In this document: positions 45,993-53,562 of the stretch, one piece after another
Numbering within the stretch: position 1 is the stretch's first letter
Layout of the letters: each line of letters starts with the position of its first letter
Assembly: GCA_937923325.1 (NCBI GenBank)
Contig: CAKZUQ010000004.1
Span: 36,397 to 100,396 of the forward strand
Source: an uncultured Bacteriovoracaceae bacterium
Lineage (GTDB): Bacteria > Bdellovibrionota > Bacteriovoracia > Bacteriovoracales > Bacteriovoracaceae
Direction: 5' to 3'
Length of the DNA stretch: 64,000 bases
The notes under the pieces: generated by a model
What the model was told of the DNA's origin: nothing
The model's database searches: none
Seen by the model: the letters and a program-made list of their open reading frames with translations, nothing else
Program-made: the position numbers and the translations under genes

Positions 45993-46158
45993 GTAAAAAA
46001 TTTAGGCAACAAGGAGGAGAAATTAATGAATAGTAGTTAAAAGAAAAAAAAAAAGAAGAGATGTAAAAAAAGCAAAGAAGAAGAGAGGTGAAGTTAGAGA
46101 CACCAAAAGAGGATCAATCGCATGAAAATGTCATTAATTTTCAAAGTTTTAAAAATGG

Positions 46159-46242
46159 AACAAATCACTAAGATTTGTTAAAATAGTGGAAATCACAGTC
46201 GGTATGAGTCGGAATCGCAGAAATGCTGCTACGACTCATACC
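46159..46242 (+). terminator. double hairpin, second one terminator-like
   Basis: AACAAATC-ACTAA-GATTTGTT (46159-46179) is followed by an 11-bp perfect stem, GGTATGAGTCG/CGACTCATACC (46201-46211 with 46232-46242), holding an inner GCAG/CTGC stem and then TTTAATTTT. The arrangement suits the 3' end of a small plus-strand RNA, but no promoter is certain. Confidence 0.45.
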
Positions 46243-46363
46243 TTTAATTTTAAACAGTTAGGTGCCTATGCCCGAACTACCTGAGGCATCTCCAACCAAA
46301 ACAAAAACTCCAAGTAAAACGACTACTTAGCAGCATTAAAGGTCGTTTCCAGCATTTTCATAA

Positions 46364-46423
46364 TTCACGATAGTTCATGATGTTTCATCTTGTTTCACTA
46401 AAAGCGCGAGTATTGCGAGTATT
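46364..46423. repeat. tandem 10-mers and 9-mers (iteron-like)
   Basis: Four contiguous decamers (TTCACGATAG, TTCATGATGT, TTCATCTTGT, TTCACTAAAA) occupy 46364-46403. Two exact GCGAGTATT 9-mers follow at 46406-46414 and 46415-46423. Helical-phase direct repeats upstream of a small operon suggest binding sites for a replication, recombination or repressor protein. Confidence 0.6.
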
Positions 46424-46469
46424 GAGAGCATGAGACTAACAACAACTTAAAACCTTTAGGAGGTTAATT

Positions 46470-46667
46470 ATGAGTAATTTATTATCTGCAATTTATGATT
46501 TTATTGGAGTTTTGTTTTTGAGAGGAGCAATCCTGTTTTTTACCAGTGAGGTAAGATTAGCAATGATCAAAAAAGCTTCAGCTGGTAGTTCTAGCCTAGG
46601 TACATTCTCAGAAAAACTTACTGGAAGTAAACTTGATTTAAGTAATAAAAGAGTTTACGGAAGATAG
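46470..46667 (+). CDS. small membrane protein of the accessory island
   Basis: A 65-residue protein with one hydrophobic segment (LLSAIYDFIGVLFLRGAILFF, about residues 4-24) and a basic C-terminus. It has a perfect AGGAGG site seven bases before the ATG, which supports translation. No family recognised. It is followed by the HTH-type frame at 46706. Confidence 0.65.
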   Translation: MSNLLSAIYDFIGVLFLRGAILFFTSEVRLAMIKKASAGSSSLGTFSEKLTGSKLDLSNKRVYGR

Positions 46668-46705
46668 TTAATCGAGAAGCACTTTTCCAAATAAAAAGGA
46701 TAAGT

Positions 46706-46937
46706 ATGACAAAAAATCAAAAGAAAGAAAACAAGGCCATCAGCCTTAATACGAAGATTGAGATCTAAAGGCCTTACCTTTAGACAAATTTCAGAACTTG
46801 CAAATTGCAGTCAAGGAAGCGCCTCTCTTAAAATAAAAGAATTGGACTTAGAAAAGTCTAAGGGAATCAATAAAAGTCTTGATGAAGAAATTAATAAAGA
46901 ACTGGCCAATAAAAAAATAGAAAGGAAATCTGAATAA
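46706..46937 (+). pseudogene. frameshifted small helix-turn-helix protein
   Basis: ATG at 46706 with an AAAGGA site starts MTKNQKK but stops after 20 codons. A +1 shift in the A6 run (46711-46716) would give MTKIKRKKTRPSAL and then RRLRSKGLTFRQISELANC, a basic helix-turn-helix-like protein of about 75 residues ending at 46937. The second frame is open back to 46710. It is a frameshift mutation, a homopolymer error in the assembly or programmed slippage. Confidence 0.5.
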
Positions 46938-47374
46938 AAGAAGGACTCATACACATAATATTTTCAAATCCCATTTTTTAACATTGTTTAACAACTTTTT
47001 TTTCTGTTCGATTGACTACTTTTTCTTTTTCATATTGCTAATTTTAGCTGCATAGCTTTTTAATTCGGAAACGCCAACTTTTAACTCACTTTTAACAAAT
47101 GAAATCAACAAGAGGTGTTTTTAATGAGCACCATCTTTTTGAAAGCTGACTAACAAAAAAACGATATTTAGATTTAAAGTTACAAGGATTAATACTAATC
47201 TTTAAAAAGTACAAAGCTTCAAAGATTATCTATCTCATACATAATGTAACTGTTTACAAGACATTTTAACTACATTTAACCGGAGGGTTCGAATAGAATA
47301 AAGGATCAGAGTATATGAAAAAAAAATCTACATATTTACTTGTCTCGTAAACAGCATACATAAAAGATTAAAAA
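46938..47374. other. intergenic stretch without a clear gene
   Basis: 437 AT-rich bases. The only points of note are CCGGAGGGTTCGAAT near 47281, which resembles the T-arm of a tRNA, and a nine-codon frame near 47124. Neither is supported as a gene. Confidence 0.6.
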
Positions 47375-47647
47375 CTAGTTATTAAGCAAGGATATGATAT
47401 CACCAACTGTACAGTTTTTTTCAATATCGTGCCTAAAATGAGTATCTAGATTTACCTTATAATGATTTGAACGACCTTGTTTAAAGATTTCAACAAGTCC
47501 ATCATCTGACAATTCTGAAATAATTCTAAGCACAGCTCTCTCTGTTATACCAACCTTTAGGGCAATTTCTCTTACCGTACAAGAAGGTTCAAGTGCGATC
47601 ACAAAAATGACATGCGCATGATTAGTGAAAAAAGTCCATTTTGACAT
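47375..47647 (-). CDS. small winged-helix regulator
   Basis: A 90-residue MarR-like wHTH protein: TVREIALKVGITERAVLRIISEL is the recognition unit, followed by DDGLVEIFKQGRSNHY as the wing. NHAHVIFVIAL at the N-terminus matches a widespread small HTH family. The ATG follows GGAG. It is divergent from the DUF1275 gene at 47767, which it may regulate (inference). Confidence 0.8.
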   Translation of the reverse strand: MSKWTFFTNHAHVIFVIALEPSCTVREIALKVGITERAVLRIISELSDDGLVEIFKQGRSNHYKVNLDTHFRHDIEKNCTVGDIISLLNN

Positions 47648-47766
47648 AATAACTCCTAGACTTTAACTGTACATGAAAAAATATGAAAAATAAAACAGGA
47701 ATTTTGATACATGACACTATTTACACCAATAAGTTAACATGAGATAGTATTTTTATAGGAGCTATA

Positions 47767-48582
47767 ATGTTAAAAATTGATAAGAATGAGTATTTCTCTC
47801 AACGTTTCGTATACCTAGTTTGGATGATAATGAGCTTTCAGGCAGGTTATGTTAATGTTGGAGGTTTTTATACTTCTGGCACATTTGTATCCCACGTTAC
47901 AGGAACATCCTCAAACATAGGTATTGGAATCTCTAGATTCGACCTAACCTTCCTGTTAAATTTCATAGTGATCTTAATAGCATTTATTGGAGGTGCAGCT
48001 TATGCTAGTTACCATATCTCAACAAGAGAAGATAACGGAAAACAGCCTAATTACCTAAGAGTCCTCATGGTAAAGTCATTCTTTTTCTTTTTAGTTTTAC
48101 TTCTATCGGAAATGGACTTACTTCTTCCTGAACTAATCAGTCCTACCACAATTAACACTTGGATTATATTCTTTCTTTCTTTTTGTTGTGGAGTACAAAA
48201 CTCTACATGCGCACAAGCGACAGGAGGTTTTTTAAAACCAACTCATATGACAGGACTTTCAACTGATATAGGGATCAACCTAGCGAGATACTTCAGAAAA
48301 AGATCCAACAGCCAGCTTATAAAAAATGAAATACACAAAAATAATTTAAGGATATTCATTTTAATCAGTTTTATAAGCGGCGGTGTAATTGCATCGTTCA
48401 TCTTTACGAAAAATGGACACTATGGATTCATATTCCCTTTCTTGTCATCTCTATGCTTTTTAGGCTTAGGCTTAGCAAGGGATAAAAAGTTATTCAAAGA
48501 TAGTCAATTTATCCAACTAGCAATAAAAGGATCTATTGTATTAACATTCATTATTACACTGGCATTCGGCTTCAGTATTTAG
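47767..48582 (+). CDS. YoaK/DUF1275 family membrane protein
   Basis: A 271-residue integral membrane protein with about six helices. FQAGYVNVGGFYTSGTFVSHVTG and CCGVQNSTCAQATGGFLKPTHMTG-type segments (key residues GFYTSGTFVSHVTGT and THMTGLSTDIG) identify DUF1275. The function is unknown; members are considered possible transporters. It is divergent from the small wHTH gene. Confidence 0.85.
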   Translation: MLKIDKNEYFSQRFVYLVWMIMSFQAGYVNVGGFYTSGTFVSHVTGTSSNIGIGISRFDLTFLLNFIVILIAFIGGAAYASYHISTREDNGKQPNYLRVLMVKSFFFFLVLLLSEMDLLLPELISPTTINTWIIFFLSFCCGVQNSTCAQATGGFLKPTHMTGLSTDIGINLARYFRKRSNSQLIKNEIHKNNLRIFILISFISGGVIASFIFTKNGHYGFIFPFLSSLCFLGLGLARDKKLFKDSQFIQLAIKGSIVLTFIITLAFGFSI

Positions 48583-48591
48583 GGAGAAAAA

Positions 48592-48720
48592 GTGAAAATT
48601 AAAAAATTTTTAAATTATCTGCACAAGGAATTCTCCATTGCATCATTTCTAAAACTTTACAATAAGAAATGTAAAGAGGACTGGAAAAAAGCGAATTGGA
48701 AAGAGATATTTCTAGCCTAG
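48592..48720 (+). CDS. 42-residue small protein
   Basis: A GTG-initiated frame, VKIKKFLNYLHKEFSIASFL, then 22 more residues ending EIFLA. It has a GGGAGA ribosome-binding site immediately after the DUF1275 stop and is very basic with three Trp/Tyr-containing turns. It looks like a genuine short gene. No family recognised. Confidence 0.5.
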   Translation: MKIKKFLNYLHKEFSIASFLKLYNKKCKEDWKKANWKEIFLA

Positions 48721-48817
48721 TTTTTTGATAGACACATGCAGTATTTTAAATTCTTAACTAGTTTAACTCTATAAGTTTTGTTAAAGTTAGTTATAAAAAC
48801 AGAATTGGAATATACGT

Positions 48818-50293
48818 ATGTTAATTAAAAGAAAAGATGAAATAACAAAAGATTATGATGTAATCGTAATTGGTTCTGGACTGGGAGGCATGACGGCCGC
48901 GAATAGACTGGCCAAAAATGGTCGCTCAGTCCTACTTTTAGAAGCACATAATAAACTTGGTGGTTTTGCTACTTGGTTTTATAGAGAACAGAAAAAACAT
49001 GTATTTGATGTAAGTTTACATGGATTCCCTTTTGGGATGAAAAAAACATGTAGAAAGTATTGGAATAAAGAAATTGCAGACAATATTGTACAACTTAAAG
49101 ATGTAAGATTTATAAATCCAGAGTACAATCTTCAAACAACATTTACACGTGAAAACTTTACTGAAAAACTTATTAATCATTTCAAGGTACCTAAAGATAC
49201 TGTTGAAGCATTCTATAACTTCATTGAGAATATGAATTTCTTTGATGATCAATCGATGACAAACAAGGAACTATTTCAAAAGTTTTTCCCTAACAGATTA
49301 GATATTGTAAGATTTCTAATGGAGCCTATAGTATATGCTAATGGATCAACTCTAGATGACCCTGCCATTACCTACGGGATAGTATTTTCAAACTTTATGT
49401 CAAAAGGAGTTTATACATTTAAAGGTGGAACAGATTATCTCATAAATTTAATGCAAGAAGAATTACTTAAAAATAATGTTGATATTAAGAAGCTATCAAA
49501 AATAGATGAAATTGTTATTCAAGATGGAACATGCAAAGGTGTAATTCTTAAAGGTCAATTCATAAAGTCGAAGACAGTAGTATCCAATGCCAATATAAGA
49601 TCAACAATACTAAAAATGGCCAAAGAAGAAAATTTTAGTGAAGAGTACATTCAAAAAACAAAAGCAATAAGGATGAACTCATCGAGTTGCCAAGTATATA
49701 TTGGAATTAAACCTGGGGTAACAATTCCACATATAGGCGACCTCGTTTTCACTTCTAGTCACCCTACTTTCGATACTAATGCTCTTTTAGACTTTAAAAT
49801 AACAAGTAGAACATTTAGTGTTTATTATCCAGAAGGAAGACCATATGATGAAGAACCTAGAACAGCTATAGTATCTTCAACTAATGCAAACTTTGAAGAT
49901 TGGGCGAACTTAGATGAAGAGACCTACAAACTAGAAAAGAAAAAAATGATCGATGAAACAATTGAATCGTTAAAACAATTCATTCCAAATATTGAAGATA
50001 TAATTGATTTTGTTGATGCCGCGACTCCAAGAACTGTAAAAAAATACGTCCATCATGAGGGCGGATCTTCATTTGGAACAAAGTTTGAAGGTCTTGAAGT
50101 CAGTATGAACCTTCATAAAGAAATCAATGGATTATTTCACGCTGGAAGTGTGGGAATAATAATGAGTGGATGGTTAGGAGCAGCGAACTATGGAGTAATT
50201 CAATCAAACGAAGTTGATAGCTATATCCATGAGCTAGAAAAAATAAATACAACAAACATAACAAATAATACAACAGAGGAAATACATGTATAA
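48818..50293 (+). CDS. CrtI/CrtISO-like FAD-dependent oxidoreductase
   Basis: A 491-residue flavoprotein. The dinucleotide motif IGSGLGGMTAANRLA is followed by LLLEAHNKLGGFATW, and the C-terminal FAD motif is GLFHAGSVGIIMSGWLGAANYG. It belongs to the phytoene desaturase / carotenoid isomerase / retinol saturase superfamily (COG1233 type), members of which desaturate, saturate or isomerise polyenes. It overlaps the KR gene by 8 bases, so in this context its substrate is likely an acyl chain or derived hydrocarbon, not a carotenoid (inference); no crtB or crtE is nearby. Confidence 0.85.
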   Translation: MLIKRKDEITKDYDVIVIGSGLGGMTAANRLAKNGRSVLLLEAHNKLGGFATWFYREQKKHVFDVSLHGFPFGMKKTCRKYWNKEIADNIVQLKDVRFINPEYNLQTTFTRENFTEKLINHFKVPKDTVEAFYNFIENMNFFDDQSMTNKELFQKFFPNRLDIVRFLMEPIVYANGSTLDDPAITYGIVFSNFMSKGVYTFKGGTDYLINLMQEELLKNNVDIKKLSKIDEIVIQDGTCKGVILKGQFIKSKTVVSNANIRSTILKMAKEENFSEEYIQKTKAIRMNSSSCQVYIGIKPGVTIPHIGDLVFTSSHPTFDTNALLDFKITSRTFSVYYPEGRPYDEEPRTAIVSSTNANFEDWANLDEETYKLEKKKMIDETIESLKQFIPNIEDIIDFVDAATPRTVKKYVHHEGGSSFGTKFEGLEVSMNLHKEINGLFHAGSVGIIMSGWLGAANYGVIQSNEVDSYIHELEKINTTNITNNTTEEIHV

Positions 50294-51014
50294 CTTTGAA
50301 GATCAGACAGTTGTTGTCACAGGTGGCACGAGAGGAATTGGAGCCGGTGTAACAAAAGCTTTTTTAGAAAAGGGAGCTAAAGTTATAGCGACGTATGCAA
50401 GAAATGATGAAGCTGCAAATACTTTTAAAACAGAGATGGCGCAATTTGGAGATAACCTCACTCTTGCAAAATTTGATGTATCAAAGATTGATGAATGCGA
50501 ACAATTCTTTGAGACTATAGAGGGTCTAGACGTTCTTATAAACAACTCTGGAATTAGAAAAGATAATCTTACTGCTAGTATGACAAATGATGAGTGGGAC
50601 ATGGTAATGGATATAAATCTAAAAGGTACCTTTAATATGTCTAAGCTCGCTGTTTTAAAAATGATGAGAAAAAGATATGGAAGAATCATTAATATGTCCT
50701 CAATAGGTGGAATGCTCGGACTTCAAGGTCAAGCTAATTATGCTGCAAGTAAAGCAGGACAAATAGCTTTATCAAAAACTCTTTCAAAGGAAGTCGCAAA
50801 AAGAAATATTACTGTTAACAACATAGCTCCAGGCTTTATTGAAACAGACCTGATAAAAGATCTTCCCGAAGAGCAAGTAAAAGATTATAAAAAACAAGTC
50901 CCAATGAAAAGATTTGGTAAGGTTGAAGAAGTTGCAAATACTGTTTTATTTCTAGCAAGTAAAGAAGCAAGTTACATTACTGCAACAACTATTGAAGTAA
51001 GTGGTGGATTATAA
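50286..51014 (+). CDS. 3-oxoacyl-ACP reductase (FabG-like ketoreductase)
   Basis: A 242-residue SDR with VTGGTRGIGAG, NNSGI, catalytic Ser139 in INMSSIGG, and Tyr152/Lys156 in NYAASKAG, plus NIAPGFIETDLI typical of FabG. It reduces the 3-oxo group formed by the condensing enzyme. It is the second gene of a four-gene unit (oxidoreductase, KR, DH, ER) with overlapping ends, so it is a dedicated paralogue and probably not the housekeeping FabG. Confidence 0.9.
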   Translation: MYNFEDQTVVVTGGTRGIGAGVTKAFLEKGAKVIATYARNDEAANTFKTEMAQFGDNLTLAKFDVSKIDECEQFFETIEGLDVLINNSGIRKDNLTASMTNDEWDMVMDINLKGTFNMSKLAVLKMMRKRYGRIINMSSIGGMLGLQGQANYAASKAGQIALSKTLSKEVAKRNITVNNIAPGFIETDLIKDLPEEQVKDYKKQVPMKRFGKVEEVANTVLFLASKEASYITATTIEVSGGL

Positions 51015-51436
51015 TGTTAGAAGAAATATTAAAAAGAATTCCGCAAAGAGAACCTTTTCTGTATATTGAAAACATTGTTGAAAAAGATGATACTTCCGTA
51101 ACAACAAGTAAGAAGATAACTGGAGAAGAAGATTTCTTCAAAGGTCATTTTCCTGGTGATCCGATAATGCCAGGAGTACTTTTATGTGAAGCTGCTTTTC
51201 AATCCGGAGCTCTTTTGATGAGTTATATTATGGAGGATGGAATAAGTGGAAAAACTGCAGTTGTATCAAGAATTAAAAATGCAAAATTTAAGAATATGGT
51301 AAGACCTGGTGATGAAATAATAATCAAGGCAAAATTAGAAGAGCAAGTAGACAATGCAGCGTTCATGAATGCCAAGATTACAGTATCAGGAAAAACTGTT
51401 CTTCAAATAAATTTTGCATGTGCACTGGTAGGCTAA
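51014..51436 (+). CDS. 3-hydroxyacyl-ACP dehydratase (FabZ-like)
   Basis: A 140-residue hotdog-fold protein: the catalytic His45 and Glu59 lie 14 residues apart in GHFPGDPIMPGVLLCEA, as in FabZ. It removes water from the 3-hydroxyacyl chain. The start overlaps the KR stop by one base (TAATG). No FabA-type isomerase hallmark can be assigned by eye. Confidence 0.88.
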   Translation: MLEEILKRIPQREPFLYIENIVEKDDTSVTTSKKITGEEDFFKGHFPGDPIMPGVLLCEAAFQSGALLMSYIMEDGISGKTAVVSRIKNAKFKNMVRPGDEIIIKAKLEEQVDNAAFMNAKITVSGKTVLQINFACALVG

Positions 51437-51437
51437 T

Positions 51438-52229
51438 ATGAATATATCTGAGAAATGGTTTTACATTACTGGAGTTGCAAACAAAAAAAGTGTTGCAACA
51501 TTTGTAGCGAAGTCTCTTATCAATAATGGTGCAAAGGTAATTTTTTCAGCTCAAAATGAAAAAAATATGGCATCAGTGAAGAAGCTATTTCCAGATTCTG
51601 CAGTTTTCGTACTAGATGTTGAAAGTGAAGAAAGCATAAACGATATACCAAACAACATCAAAAAGTATACAAATCAACTTTCTGGTTTTTTACACTCAAT
51701 AGCATTTGCAAACTTTTCAGAAGGTCCAAAACCATTTCACGAGACGAAGCGAGCTGACTACCTTCAAGCTGCTCAAATTTCAAGTTTTTCATTAGTTGAA
51801 ATAAGCAATGCCATCAAGAACTTGCTAGTAGAAGATGCAAGTGTCGTTACAGTATCTATTTCAAGTACAAAGGCTACAAGTTATGGTTACCTTGGCCCAA
51901 TTAAAGCAATGCTTGATACAACTGTTTGCTATTTGGCAAAATCCTTTAGTGACTTTTCTAGGATTCGATTCAATAGTGCTTGTGCGGGGCCTCTTAAAAC
52001 TTCTGCAAGTGCTGGTATACCAGACTATATTGAAAACTATGTATTTTCAGAAGAGCTAACAATGAGGAAAAAAGCATTACGAACAGAAGAAGTTGCAAAT
52101 ACAATTACCTTTCTATTGAGTCCACTATCAAGTGGTATAAACGCTGAAAACATAGTAATTGATGCAGGGATGAGCAGTAATTATTTTGATCAAAAAATAG
52201 TTAAATCTTATGCTAGAGAAAATCTATAA
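51438..52229 (+). CDS. enoyl-ACP reductase (FabI-like)
   Basis: A 263-residue divergent SDR of the FabI type. Tyr149 and Lys156 are spaced by six residues (Y-x6-K in SYGYLGPIKAML), and NSACAGPLKTSASAGIP corresponds to the FabI substrate-loop region. It would reduce the 2-enoyl chain with NAD(P)H. It starts 1 base after the dehydratase stop. Its presence means at least some cycles give saturated carbons. Confidence 0.82.
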   Translation: MNISEKWFYITGVANKKSVATFVAKSLINNGAKVIFSAQNEKNMASVKKLFPDSAVFVLDVESEESINDIPNNIKKYTNQLSGFLHSIAFANFSEGPKPFHETKRADYLQAAQISSFSLVEISNAIKNLLVEDASVVTVSISSTKATSYGYLGPIKAMLDTTVCYLAKSFSDFSRIRFNSACAGPLKTSASAGIPDYIENYVFSEELTMRKKALRTEEVANTITFLLSPLSSGINAENIVIDAGMSSNYFDQKIVKSYARENL

Positions 52230-52252
52230 TTCCACTAGCATAATGTACTCTA

Positions 52253-52750
52253 TTACTTTTTAGCTTTTTTTAGTGAAGCTTCAGCTTTTTTAACTTTAGA
52301 TTTTAATTTTATAATTTTTGCTTTCGATTTTTTCGAAGATGATTCAAGTAACTTTACTTTTTTTGCAAGCTTACTAAGTGTTTCCTTTTTAACGTTCTTA
52401 CTTTTTTTCGCAGCTTTAAATTTTTTCTTAGCGTCTTTTAGTTTTGCTTTATTAGAAGCAAACTCCTTTTTTGCTTTATCAAGATCTGCTTTAGCCTTTT
52501 TGACTTTCACCTTACTATCTTTAATCTTAACAGTAGACTTTGAAACTTTCTTTTTTAAAGCTTTAACTTTTTTCTTGGCCTTAACTTTTACTTTTTTGGA
52601 CTTTGATTTAATTTTTTTTATAGCTGTAGATTCGTGACAATGCTTTTTATTTGTCGATTGATCGACGTGACAACCGTTATTATCAGTCCTTCCAGGATGA
52701 GAAAAAGCAGAAATTGATAAAACTATTAACAAACTAATTAAAATATTCAT
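52253..52750 (-). CDS. secreted YHYH-type protein with lysine-rich coiled coil
   Basis: A 165-residue secreted protein. The signal peptide (ISLLIVLSISAFS) is followed by a short Cys/His motif, HPGRTDNNGCHVDQ...KKHCH, as in YHYH-domain proteins. The remaining 115 residues are about half Lys/Ala and predicted as a long basic helix. It may bind anionic polymers. It sits between the two convergent biosynthetic operons and is separate from them. Confidence 0.7.
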   Translation of the reverse strand: MNILISLLIVLSISAFSHPGRTDNNGCHVDQSTNKKHCHESTAIKKIKSKSKKVKVKAKKKVKALKKKVSKSTVKIKDSKVKVKKAKADLDKAKKEFASNKAKLKDAKKKFKAAKKSKNVKKETLSKLAKKVKLLESSSKKSKAKIIKLKSKVKKAEASLKKAKK

Positions 52751-52887
52751 AAATACTCCTTATGTATTAATAAAAACATCTAGATAATAACTAAATCATA
52801 ATAAAAATGACAAACTCAAATGTTAAATAAATTAAAAAGTAGAAATAGTAAAAAAATTAGTAATAATAAGCGATTTTAATATATCAT

Positions 52888-53562
52888 TTAAAATCTACAG
52901 TATCCTTTATCAAAGCAGATACCTTTAATTGAGCAATCTGAATTAAAGGTACAGGCCCTACCAGTCCGACTGCACTTATTAAAAGAACAAAAATATAATT
53001 GCTCACACTGGATATCTGATGAACAAGAAATTCTTCGCGCATTAAGATGAATTTTCTCATGAACAAGAAAATGCTCATGTCTTGTTTCAGATAAGAAATT
53101 ATTGGTTTCAAATTGTTTTTTAAAGAGAGTGTATGTTTTGTAAAATTCGAAGAAATGGTTTGGTTGACATACATCAGGATATGATCTGCCTTTGAAACCA
53201 AGCTGCTTAGCATTCTCAACGGAACAAAAAGATTTAAGTCCTAATGCATATGAGGAATGATAGTCTAAAAATACTTTTTTATCACAAGTAAAAGTAGGAT
53301 TCTCTCCACGTTTTCCAAGTGAAAAACCATTATCTGAAGAGCATAATTTTTTAAGTCCATTATTAAAACCAAGCCTATATTTATTTTCATCTAAAACCAC
53401 ACTATATTTAGAGCAAATATCTTTTCTCTTAAAAAGAGTATCTATACTTTTTCCATCTTTAGCATCTAAAAGACCAACATTTAGCCAATTGGCATTTTCG
53501 CATTGTTCCTTATCTACTAAAGAACATGATAATAGAAACGAAAGTGCTAGTAGCAGCTTCAT
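52888..53562 (-). CDS. DUF2799-like lipoprotein, last gene of the ole operon
   Basis: A 224-residue lipoprotein with signal ALSFLLSC (lipidation Cys13). Repeated motifs such as KYRLGFNNGLKKLCSSDNGFSLG, with conserved Cys and YxxGxxxGL, fit DUF2799. The C-terminal 45 residues hold eight Cys, probably in disulfides. It overlaps oleD by 4 bases, so it is co-expressed; a role in the envelope for the product is possible (inference). Confidence 0.7.
   Translation of the reverse strand: MKLLLALSFLLSCSLVDKEQCENANWLNVGLLDAKDGKSIDTLFKRKDICSKYSVVLDENKYRLGFNNGLKKLCSSDNGFSLGKRGENPTFTCDKKVFLDYHSSYALGLKSFCSVENAKQLGFKGRSYPDVCQPNHFFEFYKTYTLFKKQFETNNFLSETRHEHFLVHEKIHLNARRISCSSDIQCEQLYFCSFNKCSRTGRACTFNSDCSIKGICFDKGYCRF

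Larger units (their letters stand above)
45443..46469. other. non-coding accessory segment rich in repeats and hairpins
   Basis: About 1 kb with no convincing full gene. It holds the GGGGTA boxes, a gene remnant, two palindromes, a long hairpin, a strongly purine-rich plus strand (about 45955-46110), hairpins near 46159-46242 and tandem repeats at 46364-46423. A 61-residue frame at 45744-45929 runs into the long hairpin and is not believed. A short frame from about 46268 opens MPELPEASP but stops after 20 codons. Confidence 0.7.

Noticed and set aside
47278..47300. tRNA 3' end or attachment-site scar
   Set aside because: CCGGAGGGTTCGAAT looks like a T-arm, but the stem does not close and no acceptor or anticodon arm is found.
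50303..50689. 128-residue minus-strand frame
   Set aside because: Antisense shadow of the FabG-like gene with no start signals.
52884..53219. 111-residue open frame on the minus strand
   Set aside because: It is an alternative frame inside the DUF2799-type lipoprotein, which has a signal peptide and operon overlap.
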